In this document: piece after piece, positions 1-7,991 of the stretch
Numbering within the stretch: position 1 is the stretch's first letter
Layout of the letters: each line of letters opens with the position of its first letter
DNA from: a virus
Direction: 5' to 3' (one strand)
IMG/VR virus record: IMGVR_UViG_3300022690_001983
Span: 1 to 21,385 of that record
DNA: 21,385 nucleotides
Notes under the pieces: generated by a model
What the model saw: only the letters and a program-made list of their open reading frames with translations
The model's database searches: none
What the model was told of the DNA's origin: nothing
Translations under genes and position numbers: made by a program

Positions 1-960
1 CGTCATATATTTATAAAATCCCTTCTTATCGTTTTCGTTTACTTCAAAGCCGGAAATCGTTTTTGAGTTATTAATGAAAGTATGGACACCTGATTTCCAG
101 TTTTCATATCTTTGAATATCGGTTGCCCTTCTTTGTTCTTTCTCCTGCGTTAAAAAAACCTTCTTTTCCCCTGATAATCTTTTTAATTCATCCAATCCAT
201 CTTTAGCATCTTCTTCCAATTGCTCAGTTTCTACCAATTTCTCGATCTTTTCTGCTCTTTTAGTTGCATCCCATGTAGGATTTTTAGCTTTAAATAATAA
301 ATCCATAATGGTTTTTTGAGCAACCTCACTATCGGCCTTCATATTTTCATAATCAGGATCACCATACATTACATCCCAAAAGTGCTTAGGGTCACCTCCG
401 CCTTTCACATAATCATCAAATTCCTTAGTTGCGTTAGAGGAGTATTGGGGGCGGGAATTGGATTCTATGATATTCCTGATATGATCAACGAAGCCGTCAA
501 TACTATTTTCAGGACGATCTTCTTCTTTTAGATCATCATATCCCATATTCTTATGTAGAAGATCATAAAAAGGGTTAAAATCCAACCCTTCCTTACCATC
601 TTCCTCCTGCTTTAACTCCTTGTTTATTTCGGAAATAACATCTTCTTTGCTTTTTCCTGCTTTTGTGCGGACCTCAATCTCCTGATCAATTATTGTGTTT
701 ATTTCGGTTTCATCAGTTTTTCCTTTGATTAGCTCTTTGATAGGTTTACTTTCAGTAGTAGGTTCCTCTGTTTTATCGGCAGGTTTATCGGAAGTTGTTG
801 TATCGGCAGGTTTGGTATCGGTAGTAGATTCTCCGGCTGGATTCTCCGTTTTGGCAGTATCCTCTTTACCATTCTCTTTGGGGGATTCAGGTACAGGGGG
901 AGTTGCTTTCTTATCCCATAAAAAACCATCCAATGTCCATTTTGCTTCTTCTGCTGCCAT
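1..960 (-). CDS. Putative scaffold or structural protein downstream of portal (partial)
   Basis: The frame is open for 320 codons from ATG at 958-960 to the window edge, so the C-terminus is missing. The start MAAEEAKWTLDGFLWDKK is followed by a low-complexity Thr/Pro/Lys/Asp/Glu stretch (about residues 20-75) with repeated KPAD and TTSDKP units, then a highly charged, probably helical region with coiled-coil character (around residues 245-290). No cysteines are visible. Acidic, helical proteins with a disordered N-terminus encoded between portal and major capsid protein are typically scaffolds or internal head proteins. Position right after the portal supports that role, but it is inferred; no family motif was recognised. 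It is separated from the portal by 125 bp holding GTTA...TAAC palindromes and a possible promoter. Confidence 0.75.
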   Translation of the reverse strand, partial: MAAEEAKWTLDGFLWDKKATPPVPESPKENGKEDTAKTENPAGESTTDTKPADTTTSDKPADKTEEPTTESKPIKELIKGKTDETEINTIIDQEIEVRTKAGKSKEDVISEINKELKQEEDGKEGLDFNPFYDLLHKNMGYDDLKEEDRPENSIDGFVDHIRNIIESNSRPQYSSNATKEFDDYVKGGGDPKHFWDVMYGDPDYENMKADSEVAQKTIMDLLFKAKNPTWDATKRAEKIEKLVETEQLEEDAKDGLDELKRLSGEKKVFLTQEKEQRRATDIQRYENWKSGVHTFINNSKTISGFEVNENDKKGFYKYMT

Positions 961-976
961 AATTTTAGATTTGCCT

Positions 977-1071
977 CAAAAGTACACTAATAGAACTGTT
1001 AAAATATAACAAAGGTTACGTTATTTTTAACAATAAGCGGTAATACATAGCCAAAACGTTAAATATTTAAC
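977..1071 (-). promoter_or_regulatory. Palindrome cluster and weak promoter before the scaffold-like gene
   Basis: The portal to scaffold gap contains three related inverted sequences: GTTAAAATATAAC (998-1010), GTTATTTTTAAC (1020-1031) and a perfect 14-bp palindrome GTTAAATATTTAAC (1058-1071). Read on the minus strand, TACTTTTG (984-977) fits the Bacteroidota -7 form TAnnTTTG, but no TTTG lies at the correct -33 distance. Together they could be an operator-promoter for strong late expression of head proteins. AT-richness alone could produce such palindromes. Confidence 0.35.
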
Positions 1072-1085
1072 ATTGTGTGAAATTA

Positions 1086-3368
1086 TCAACTTGCCTTTTT
1101 CACCTCTCGGTCTTTTTCTTTCTGCTCTTTGGTAACATCAATTTGTTTTTCTTTCAAGCGCATGCCTTCGCTTATTTGGGTTTGTAATAACCCTATCTTC
1201 TCTGCTGCCATACTGGCCTTCACTCCTTCTTCCTCCATCTGTTTTACCACCAACTTGGTTTGATTATCCCTTTTGTTCATTTCATCTTTCAAGCCAAGTT
1301 CTCTTTCTCTGAACTCAATTTCCATCTGCTTTGACTGAACAGTAGCCTGATTTTGAGATTCTGCTAATTGTTGTTCTCTTTGAAGTTTTTCTTCTTCACT
1401 CTTTCTCAATTCGCCTTTCACATTGGCAATACTATCACTTTCAAGAACAGAGAGCACATCGGCAAAACTCGCAGTACCTTGTTGCATAGCGAATTGCATT
1501 AACTGGCGAGCTGTCTCAAGAACTTTCCAATCTTTTGAAGAATTAGAGACAAATACTGCATGGTCGCTATCTAAAAATAGTTCTGGTTCTATGGTGAAAT
1601 AAATAGTTGTCAGATCATCCATAACATATTGACCTTTCTTTCCTGAAACCCAGGCGAGTTTAGCATCTTCCAATAAATTAGTCAAAACTCTTTCTTTGAC
1701 AGTATTATGTGCTTCAAAATAAGGTTCTGTTATATGAGAACTCTGAGTTACTGATCGTTCTACATTCCCCACTAATTCTCGTTGTTGTATCTGGCCTTGC
1801 CGTTGTTCACTAACCCCGCTAATCTGGCCCACCATACTTTCCAGTTTCTCAAGTATGCCTATATACTGATTAATTGTATTGGAGATAGTAAGATCGAATT
1901 CTTTGAATTGATTGAATGTTGGCTTTTGACCCTTCTTGCCTTCTTCCATTGAATTTATGAAGGCTATACCCATAACATCCATATAGTACAACCATTTTTC
2001 AACATCAAATCCCTCTGATCGGGGTATCTTTGCCCGGGCTATTGCCAATTCCAACCGGTACATGACGATATTATAAAGATATTGGTGGGGCTTCATCACA
2101 TCCACTAAGGAATAACTCTCACTATTTCTTTGGTTGTAGATTATTCCTGTATATCCCAGGCGACACTTGGAAGGATTATCCATTGACCTGAATTGGTTGG
2201 GCTTAGGACGTATCTGTACGTATATTCCATCGCCAGTTGTTCCATCCCCGATCTTAGTAGCTTCCCAAACTTCATTAATCCATATCCATTCAACTTCTTC
2301 GCCTTCTTCTTTGTTAGCTTTATAATCTTCCGGTACTAATTTTTGCCTTACCTGGCCTTCTTCATCAAAATAAGTGAGGAAACCCATTTTTCTTAAACTT
2401 TTCCATTCGAATCTAATAACACGAACTATAGTTGATGAGTACTGTTCATAAGTATTTGAGAAGTAACCTGTATCTCTATCAACATAAATAAAAGGGATTC
2501 TACCTCTATCATATACTGCATTTTGGTGCTGGTAACCTTTCATTTCTTCGATTTCATCTACTTGGTCTTGGCTTAACACATCATGGTATTCATCATAAAC
2601 CTGTGAAGCGGTTAGAAACCTCCATTCCATAGCCCATGATGCCTCATCTATGTATTCTATATCTTCATTCCTGTCAAAATCAAAGAACATAGGATTCACT
2701 ACTCTACAAACAGGCTCACCATTTATTATACCGGTCCAGTAAACTTCCTCTGCTGCAACCAGGGAATCAAACCATCCTTTATTAAATTTGTCCTGAAGTC
2801 TTTGTTCTTTGGTCAAATATTCAAGGGCATCCTGTCCCAACTTAGCTCGCATATCCTTGTAGGATTTATCAATATAGTTATTGATCTCCTTCAGGCTCAT
2901 CATCTGACCTTCTTCTGATTCCGGGTCCACGCCCTGATCAGCCAATTTATTAGAGATACGTTGTTGTATCATCTGCATAATCAGATTCTTCCTTTCTTTT
3001 TCCCTATCCGTGAATGTTTGTGAACCGGTGGAGTTTACCATCCAGTTGAAGGGGCGCTTTATTTCCTCACCCCTGAGAAGATTAAGTTTAGGAGTTATAA
3101 TGTCATAGTGGGTCATTGTGGCTGGGAACACATAATCTTTGATTCCATAGGGGCTTTCCACGTAATCAAGATCACTTTTATTGAATTTTCCTGCAGCCAG
3201 GTCGTAGTTGGTTTTTTTTCGGTAGGTATTGCTTTGCCTATTATATGCACCTTGCCCTGAGAAGGCAAGGATGCTTTCAATAGTTTCTTCGCCCCATTTT
3301 TCAATAGAGCCATGCTTACTGATTTTCTCAGCGCGCGTTAAACGTTGATTTGGAAATTGTGTCGCCAC
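1086..3368 (-). CDS. Portal protein
   Basis: This 760-residue protein is the likely dodecameric portal at the capsid vertex, through which DNA is packaged and to which the tail attaches. Length, position two genes after TerL, and features such as LRGEEIKRPFNW (about residues 98-109), a charged helical insert (about 125-190) and a long C-terminal coiled coil rich in Glu, Lys, Gln and Arg (about 650-760) fit crAss-like portals. The only plausible start in frame is GTG at 3366-3368; an ATG at 3371-3373 is out of frame and no internal Met occurs for the first 80 or so residues. The start lies in a GC-rich leader with a hairpin, and a promoter -7 box sits about 60 bp upstream. The portal call is a family judgement by eye, not an alignment. 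Confidence 0.85.
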   Translation of the reverse strand: MATQFPNQRLTRAEKISKHGSIEKWGEETIESILAFSGQGAYNRQSNTYRKKTNYDLAAGKFNKSDLDYVESPYGIKDYVFPATMTHYDIITPKLNLLRGEEIKRPFNWMVNSTGSQTFTDREKERKNLIMQMIQQRISNKLADQGVDPESEEGQMMSLKEINNYIDKSYKDMRAKLGQDALEYLTKEQRLQDKFNKGWFDSLVAAEEVYWTGIINGEPVCRVVNPMFFDFDRNEDIEYIDEASWAMEWRFLTASQVYDEYHDVLSQDQVDEIEEMKGYQHQNAVYDRGRIPFIYVDRDTGYFSNTYEQYSSTIVRVIRFEWKSLRKMGFLTYFDEEGQVRQKLVPEDYKANKEEGEEVEWIWINEVWEATKIGDGTTGDGIYVQIRPKPNQFRSMDNPSKCRLGYTGIIYNQRNSESYSLVDVMKPHQYLYNIVMYRLELAIARAKIPRSEGFDVEKWLYYMDVMGIAFINSMEEGKKGQKPTFNQFKEFDLTISNTINQYIGILEKLESMVGQISGVSEQRQGQIQQRELVGNVERSVTQSSHITEPYFEAHNTVKERVLTNLLEDAKLAWVSGKKGQYVMDDLTTIYFTIEPELFLDSDHAVFVSNSSKDWKVLETARQLMQFAMQQGTASFADVLSVLESDSIANVKGELRKSEEEKLQREQQLAESQNQATVQSKQMEIEFRERELGLKDEMNKRDNQTKLVVKQMEEEGVKASMAAEKIGLLQTQISEGMRLKEKQIDVTKEQKEKDREVKKAS

Positions 3369-3392
3369 GGCATTTCGGTTTATGTTGGCGAC
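3361..3392 (-). promoter_or_regulatory. Hairpin over the portal GTG start codon
   Basis: On the minus strand GTCGCC (3392-3387) pairs perfectly with GGCGAC (3366-3361), which includes the first base-pair of the start codon region GTGGCGAC. The leader 3381-3420 is about 63% G+C by count (25 of 40), far above its surroundings. The 20-nt loop holds an out-of-frame ATG. A stem at a GTG start could lower or time portal translation; this role is inferred. Confidence 0.4.
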
Positions 3393-3426
3393 CGAAGACA
3401 GGCGGGGCGAACCGGAGGTAGATGTG

Positions 3427-3434
3427 CAAAGGTA
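3427..3434 (-). promoter_or_regulatory. Promoter -7 box for portal transcription
   Basis: The minus strand reads TAATTACCTTTG, containing an exact TAnnTTTG (TACCTTTG, 3434-3427). The same extended TAATTACCTTT core occurs in the two promoters of the divergent region (13849 and 14670). No clear TTTG is seen about 20 bp upstream. Transcription would start near 3420, about 50 nt before the portal start. Confidence 0.45.
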
Positions 3435-3465
3435 ATTAGATTATTCTATAAACTACATTTTTCAA

Positions 3466-3894
3466 TTATTTTATTTGAATTATATGATTATCCAGTTTTG
3501 GCTTATATGGTCCCATTAATACGCCATTTTCATCAAACCATTTTTTTAACCCGTAATAATATCCCTTCATTTTCATTTCTTTATGTTGTATCAGTATCCC
3601 TTCTTTACACATTACTGATAGATTGCCGGAAATTGTATTGTATGTTTTACCTTGATCTAATTCTGGTTCTCTATCTAATATTAGGTTCAAAATCTCCTTT
3701 GTTGTTTTTACTTGATTGATGTCCAACAATACTATCTGAATCTTATTCCTATATATGTTTTGTGGATCATAGAATATTTTACTTAAGATATTCGTATCGC
3801 TACATGCGTCTATTGCTAATCTTACCTTATTCAATTCTGATTGTAATTCTTTTTCCTTTTCAATCAAACAATTCAAAATAACAGAGTTTTTCAT
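3466..3894 (-). CDS. Winged-helix-like protein inserted between TerL and portal
   Basis: The protein has 142 residues if it starts at the ATG at 3892-3894; a GTG at 3909 would overlap the end of terL and is less likely in this ATG-rich host. The N-terminus (LIEKEKELQSELNKVRLAID) is a short coiled coil. The C-terminal half, from VKTTKEILNLIL through YNTISGNLSVMCKEGIL to KGYYYGLKKWFDENG, reads like a winged helix of the HARE-HTH/restriction-associated type: helices, a recognition helix (TISGNLSVMCKEG) and a wing ending in GYYYGL. DNA binding is inferred. It sits 5 bp after terL and is more AT-rich than its neighbours, in a place where portal normally follows terminase closely, so it may be a later insertion (moron). 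Confidence 0.7.
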   Translation of the reverse strand: MKNSVILNCLIEKEKELQSELNKVRLAIDACSDTNILSKIFYDPQNIYRNKIQIVLLDINQVKTTKEILNLILDREPELDQGKTYNTISGNLSVMCKEGILIQHKEMKMKGYYYGLKKWFDENGVLMGPYKPKLDNHIIQIK

Positions 3895-3899
3895 AATCT

Positions 3900-5876
3900 T
3901 TAGGCCCACATAATTTTACCACCGATTCGCTTATATCCTTTTGTAAAAAACATATCCCTTTCAATAGTTTCATGTTCTTCTACTTGTACTTTGTGCAAAT
4001 CCTGATCATGTAGTAAACACAGCATAAAAGCAATGACCCTATCAAAATTACCCTTATTATAATACTTCAAAAGTTCATTTAGTAACGGCAACGAATATAT
4101 TTTACGTACATTATGCTTCCCGGGTTCATATTCTTCCATAAGCCAGTCTGCAGTCATCCGCTCGGCATACAACTTGATCTTATCTACCATGTGTATCCCA
4201 TAAGCCCTATGAACTTTAGAATCGGGAACTATTTCGTCCAGGATCGAGGGTTGTTCCTTTAAAAGATGTAGTGTTGCCTTCAATTGAAAATATTGCTTCA
4301 TGCCGGTGATCATATTTTCATATAAAGATTTGCAGTTATAATAGGTCAGCAGCTTCCTTATCGTTTCATAATACTGGTGCATATTTTGGGGCCTACCAGT
4401 ATATTCGGCCACTACCGTGTCAAATGATTGGTTTGCACTGACAAATCTTTTATAAATAAATGTAGAGGCAAGAGATGAGGTTAATGATTCATCGTGATCC
4501 ACAGGATCGGTACCGGCCACATACATTCCATAGGGTATATCATTTGGCGGGTGTTCCCATATCACTATACAACCCTCGGTATCATCTTTGCTTTTAATTG
4601 GGAACTCCAAAGGGCGTAGTATCTCACTTGGCTCCCATTTAACACCACCATTGAAAGCCCAATCTAACTGACCTGGTTGCCCTAAATATTCTACATCCTT
4701 ACTGCTTAACACAAATTCTATCTGATCCTGTATGAGTGCTGTTGGGAATATATTGCCGGTTTTTAGCAGAAAGGCTTCTTTGGGTTCGAATGGTTGGTAT
4801 TGTAATTCTTGGTAATAGGCGCTTAGATCAGAGCTTTTCTTTTTCTTTTCTCTACGCTCTATATAATACTCTGTGGCCTTTTCTACATCAGAAACTCCGT
4901 TTTCGTCTTTAAACTGATTTGAGCCTTTTACATTCGGTATAAAATAAGCGATCTTATCAGAACGCTGGTCATAAGTATTCTCAAAAGAAATAAGATTATA
5001 GGCTTCGGGTTCGTAAAACATTTTCTCTACATCTACTGTTCCCTTATCCATTTCACCGCCAGTTCCGAGCAAAAAAGGTGACCCGAATTGTATAGAGCCA
5101 TTCATCCAACATTCGTAAGAAGAATTATAGGATTCCATCAAATTTTGAAAAATCCCAACTTCCTCGAAAATATGCAATGAAGGGCGTAAACCGTTACAGG
5201 CAAGAGGATTATCCATGAATACTCTATGAAGCACCTTTGATCTATACCCTTTTTCATAATCTACTCCGTTTTCCCTTTTTACATAACCGCTTTTCACCTC
5301 TGAATTAAAGTTGTTTTTCAACCTCCTATGAGTGAAGGGTGCCGGGAATTTCACGCCACCAAATTCAGATGCACCGTCAATATTATTTAAACCGATTTTT
5401 ACTTTATTAAGAAGGGGTTTACTGTAAGCTGTTTCATAAGCAGATATTATAGTTTCTGAATTCGGGTAGAAGGTGTACTCATGCCCTGCTATTCCTGCGG
5501 CCCAAAAGCTCTTTCCTGGTCCGCGGTTGCCTATTACCAAAATTCCTTTAGCATCATTCTCATACAAAGGCTTTTTATTCTTATCAAATCCGCTAAACCC
5601 TCTGGCCTTTTCAAATTCAGGGAAAAATTCCCACTCAATGTCTCTCAGGAAAGGGTGCCCGATCTTGGGGTGTTTGGCTGTGCCTTCCTTAATTTCGATC
5701 TTCCAGAAATTCACATACCAATATAATCTCCCGGGCATCCAGGTATCACCAACCCAATATCCGTTAATGCACCGATCTTTCTGCTCTTTCCACCAATCAA
5801 TATATTCAACAGATTCCGGTATCATGTCTGGGATACCTTTCTTGGCTACTTCTAAAAAATACTCATTGTTGACCAT
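3900..5876 (-). CDS. terL: Terminase large subunit (packaging ATPase and nuclease)
   Basis: 658 residues. This is the motor that pumps DNA into the prohead and cuts it. The ATPase domain shows Walker A GNRGPGKS (116-123), a Walker B-like segment LHIFEEVG (234-241, likely catalytic E239) and a coupling motif LLGTGG (269-274). The C-terminal RNase H-like nuclease shows AGTDPVD (D457), SLYENM (E520) and FDRVIAF (D612), a plausible metal-binding acidic triad. The N-terminus is aromatic-rich (about residues 25-60), including a WVGDTWMPGRLYWY segment, as in crAss-like terminases. It starts at ATG 5874-5876, overlapping the upstream IHF-like gene by 14 bp, which suggests coupled translation. No separate small terminase was recognised. 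Family is clear; catalytic residue assignment is by eye. Confidence 0.93.
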   Translation of the reverse strand: MVNNEYFLEVAKKGIPDMIPESVEYIDWWKEQKDRCINGYWVGDTWMPGRLYWYVNFWKIEIKEGTAKHPKIGHPFLRDIEWEFFPEFEKARGFSGFDKNKKPLYENDAKGILVIGNRGPGKSFWAAGIAGHEYTFYPNSETIISAYETAYSKPLLNKVKIGLNNIDGASEFGGVKFPAPFTHRRLKNNFNSEVKSGYVKRENGVDYEKGYRSKVLHRVFMDNPLACNGLRPSLHIFEEVGIFQNLMESYNSSYECWMNGSIQFGSPFLLGTGGEMDKGTVDVEKMFYEPEAYNLISFENTYDQRSDKIAYFIPNVKGSNQFKDENGVSDVEKATEYYIERREKKKKSSDLSAYYQELQYQPFEPKEAFLLKTGNIFPTALIQDQIEFVLSSKDVEYLGQPGQLDWAFNGGVKWEPSEILRPLEFPIKSKDDTEGCIVIWEHPPNDIPYGMYVAGTDPVDHDESLTSSLASTFIYKRFVSANQSFDTVVAEYTGRPQNMHQYYETIRKLLTYYNCKSLYENMITGMKQYFQLKATLHLLKEQPSILDEIVPDSKVHRAYGIHMVDKIKLYAERMTADWLMEEYEPGKHNVRKIYSLPLLNELLKYYNKGNFDRVIAFMLCLLHDQDLHKVQVEEHETIERDMFFTKGYKRIGGKIMWA

Positions 5877-6177
5877 GTTTCTTTTCGAACTCCTTCTTTT
5901 TTTCTTCCTGGTACCGCCTGTAATAAGCCTCTTTTTCTGCTTGCGTAACCTCAGTAAAATCCTTACCGAACATTTTCTGATATTTGTTGTTCAGATATTT
6001 CAATCTCCCGGGTTTAACAACAAAACGACCCAATCCTCTTAGCAGTACGTTTTTAAGCCTACCTTGTTCTATGATGCTTTTTACAAACCGGAATTGTGAA
6101 CGCACAACGCTTTCGATTATTCGCTTGTCAAGCCCAAATTCTTTTGCTATTTTTTCGTATGCGTCTTCTGGGAACAT
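5863..6177 (-). CDS. IHF/HU-like DNA-bending protein
   Basis: 104 residues. The first 60 follow the HU/IHF pattern: two N-terminal helices (AYEKIAKEFGLDKRIIESVV and FRFVKSIIEQG) and the conserved turn LLRGLGRFVVKPG, which corresponds to the GFGTFxV motif of HU. The usual long DNA-gripping beta arms appear truncated and are replaced by a charged Tyr/Lys/Glu-rich helix tail (about 65-104). crAss-like phages are known to carry IHF-like genes near their head module, and this one overlaps terL. It may help shape DNA for packaging or replication; that role is inferred. The start ATG at 6175-6177 directly abuts the preceding stop codon with no gap. Confidence 0.72.
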   Translation of the reverse strand: MFPEDAYEKIAKEFGLDKRIIESVVRSQFRFVKSIIEQGRLKNVLLRGLGRFVVKPGRLKYLNNKYQKMFGKDFTEVTQAEKEAYYRRYQEEKKKEFEKKHGQQ

Positions 6178-6543
6178 TTAATTAGTAATTAGTTTTAGTG
6201 CTGCTTGTAAACCTTTTCCAAGGGCTTGTTCATAAGTTTTAAATCCACTTTTCCAATCCTTATGACAATTTATTGCATAAGTAAAATTATTACCATTAAA
6301 AAAAGAATCTGAATGAATATTATGTTTCACTCTCAACCATTTCTGTAATAGTGATTGAGTGGGGGCACTTATTATTAGTGCTGCATTTTTAGAAGTCTGT
6401 AAACTTATAACATTTGGATTGTCATCATACATGTGAATTTTTAGAGTTTTGGTTTTAATATTGTAATAATAAGCACAGAACTCTTCAAATCCTTTCTCTT
6501 TAGCTAATTTTGCCGTTTTAAAAGATATTAGTTGTTCTTTCAC
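6178..6543 (-). CDS. Small phage protein with PTQSLLQKWLR motif, GTG start
   Basis: 121 residues. The segment PTQSLLQKWLRVKHNIHSD and the C-terminal YEQALGKGLQAALKLI match a protein often seen in Bacteroidota phages and prophages, of unknown function. The start is GTG at 6541-6543; it is supported because the first 13 residues (KEQLISFKTAKL) closely resemble the ATG-initiated N-terminus of the gene at 21152-21358. The remainder of the two proteins is unrelated. The stop abuts the start of the IHF-like gene. Confidence 0.75.
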   Translation of the reverse strand: MKEQLISFKTAKLAKEKGFEEFCAYYYNIKTKTLKIHMYDDNPNVISLQTSKNAALIISAPTQSLLQKWLRVKHNIHSDSFFNGNNFTYAINCHKDWKSGFKTYEQALGKGLQAALKLITN

Positions 6544-6567
6544 GGTATATATAAATTCGTGGGATTA

Positions 6568-6753
6568 TCAATCATTGAATATCAACGCTTTATGTTTTAC
6601 TTTCCTATTATACTTGAATGGACTACATAAATTGCAACTACATGGCTTCCCCGAAGTTTTATAACAATAACCCTCCTCCGGCTTTAAACCAAAAAATTGA
6701 AGTCTCCTTTTCCATTTCGTTATCGTTATTTCATTTCTTCGGCCTTTGTCCAT
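6568..6753 (-). CDS. Small cysteine-motif protein (CSCxxCSPxKYNR)
   Basis: 61 residues starting at ATG 6751-6753 (MDKGRRNEI), which overlaps the end of the upstream gene by 23 bp; a longer upstream extension is less likely. The protein is basic and contains KPCSCNLCSPFKYNRK, a compact Cys-x-Cys-x-x-Cys cluster that could hold a metal. Short proteins of this type are common in Bacteroidota genomes and their phages, function unknown. Confidence 0.65.
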   Translation of the reverse strand: MDKGRRNEITITKWKRRLQFFGLKPEEGYCYKTSGKPCSCNLCSPFKYNRKVKHKALIFND

Positions 6754-6940
6754 GTTGTTTTTTTCCAATATAACGCCTATATGTATTTGAATCAACAAAT
6801 ATTCTCTTTTCAACCTTATAGTTCTTTTGCAAATCTTCGATAAATTGTTTCACGACTTTTTCTAATTCCTCATCTGTTAGTGTTGTATATACGCGATTAC
6901 TTTCCCGTATTTGCTCCAATATTCCTTTACCATGTTTCAT
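6731..6940 (-). CDS. Hypothetical small charged protein
   Basis: 69 residues, starting at ATG 6938-6940, three bases after the stop of the upstream gene. It is rich in Lys, Glu and Arg with a likely amphipathic helix (DEELEKVVKQFIEDLQKNY) and a basic C-terminus (YRRYIGKKQHGQRPKK). The basic tail could bind nucleic acid. Not recognised as a known family. Confidence 0.65.
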   Translation of the reverse strand: MKHGKGILEQIRESNRVYTTLTDEELEKVVKQFIEDLQKNYKVEKRIFVDSNTYRRYIGKKQHGQRPKK

Positions 6941-6943
6941 GCT

Positions 6944-7474
6944 TTATATTGATTCTTGTTCAAGTATTGACAACTTTCCCCCGCTCCGCAATCCATGCTT
7001 ATTTTTTTCTTCTTCCTTTTTCTTAACACGCTCATCTATGTAATCCTTTTGCTTTATCAGTTTATCACACATCAAAAGATGTTCACCCATTTCTTTGATG
7101 TTTTTCATTGTTATTTTTGTGGTTTGTACACAATCTAAAAATTCATCAACCTTACTATTCCAAAGATCCAAGTAGCGCCTTTCGCTGTCTGTATCCATTT
7201 CTTTATAGCGCTTAATCGCACTTTCTACTATTGCTCTTTCCCGGGGGTTAAATTCAGGTTTTTTGCTAAACAAATCTGTATTTACTACCCTTATGCGATC
7301 TTTGATCGGGTAATTATAGTATTTGCTTTCATAGTCATAAATCAATGCTATCATCCACATGAGCTTGCTGTGATCCTTGAAATTGTTTTGAACCTTGGTA
7401 AAAGCAGCGACTTTGGATAAATCGGGGTTTATCTTCCAGAAATCAGATTGTATTTCAAATGAGTTTACTAACAT
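6944..7474 (-). CDS. Hypothetical protein upstream of the packaging block
   Basis: 176 residues, starting MLVNSFEIQSDFWKINPDL at ATG 7472-7474. It contains KDHSKLMWMIALIYDYESKYYNYP, a run of charged helices, and a Lys/Glu-rich C-terminus (VKKKEEEKNKHG). No catalytic motif is evident. Its position just before the IHF/TerL/portal block, among mid-size well-packed genes, is compatible with a virion or assembly protein, but that is only context. Confidence 0.7.
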   Translation of the reverse strand: MLVNSFEIQSDFWKINPDLSKVAAFTKVQNNFKDHSKLMWMIALIYDYESKYYNYPIKDRIRVVNTDLFSKKPEFNPRERAIVESAIKRYKEMDTDSERRYLDLWNSKVDEFLDCVQTTKITMKNIKEMGEHLLMCDKLIKQKDYIDERVKKKEEEKNKHGLRSGGKLSILEQESI

Positions 7475-7486
7475 AGTTTTATTTTT

Positions 7487-7753
7487 TCATCTCATTATCA
7501 CTTTAGGATCAATAACCGCATCGTAGTCCTCAACCTTAAATTCCTTGATTCCTACGACTAATCCACCGAAATATTTAATGATGGTCTTATCCCCGTATAT
7601 GGTTAAATCCTGGCTAAACCCAAAACGTTTAATATCAAGAGCGAAGGTTTCATCTAAATCCCAATCATAGAACTTTTTGTTCTTCGAGCAATAAACCTCC
7701 CTGCCATCTTCAAGGATGAACTTAATCCGGTAAGGTTTATGCTTTTTTTTCAT
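7487..7753 (-). CDS. Hypothetical small beta-rich protein
   Basis: 88 residues from ATG 7751-7753 (MKKKHKPYRIKF); a GTG six bases upstream is possible. It overlaps the end of the preceding gene by 17 bp. Alternating hydrophobic residues (RIKFILEDGREVYCS, DLTIYGDKTIIKYFGGLVVGIKEF) indicate a small beta-sheet fold. Unknown family. Confidence 0.65.
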   Translation of the reverse strand: MKKKHKPYRIKFILEDGREVYCSKNKKFYDWDLDETFALDIKRFGFSQDLTIYGDKTIIKYFGGLVVGIKEFKVEDYDAVIDPKVIMR

Positions 7754-7979
7754 TAACACACTTTATCTTCGATACTAAATCATCAATAGCCTCTTTGGCA
7801 GTTTCAAACCCTTCCCAATTTTCATCATCCGATAATTCAACCAAGTCATTGCGATCAGCTTCCCAACAAACTTTAATAACCCAAGCTCTCCCACCACCAC
7901 CAGGAGGACTTATTCTTTTCAGTTGATTGTATATTTTTATACTCCAACCATTGTCAATTAATCCTAATAATTTTTCCAT
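7737..7979 (-). CDS. Hypothetical small acidic protein
   Basis: 80 residues beginning MEKLLGLIDNGWSIKIYNQ. It has a glycine-rich turn (SPPGGGGRAWVIKV) and an acidic C-terminal half with a helix (TAKEAIDDLVSKIK). The pattern of two strands and a C-terminal helix resembles small phage proteins of unknown function. It overlaps the downstream gene, consistent with one transcript. Confidence 0.65.
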   Translation of the reverse strand: MEKLLGLIDNGWSIKIYNQLKRISPPGGGGRAWVIKVCWEADRNDLVELSDDENWEGFETAKEAIDDLVSKIKCVNEKKA

Positions 7980-7991
7980 AATTAAATGATG

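Noticed and set aside
695-1009. Val/Ser-rich plus-strand frame
   Set aside because: It is antisense to the low-complexity acidic part of the scaffold-like gene.
5473-6042. 189-codon plus-strand frame across terL and the IHF-like gene
   Set aside because: It is antisense to two strongly supported genes with clear motifs.
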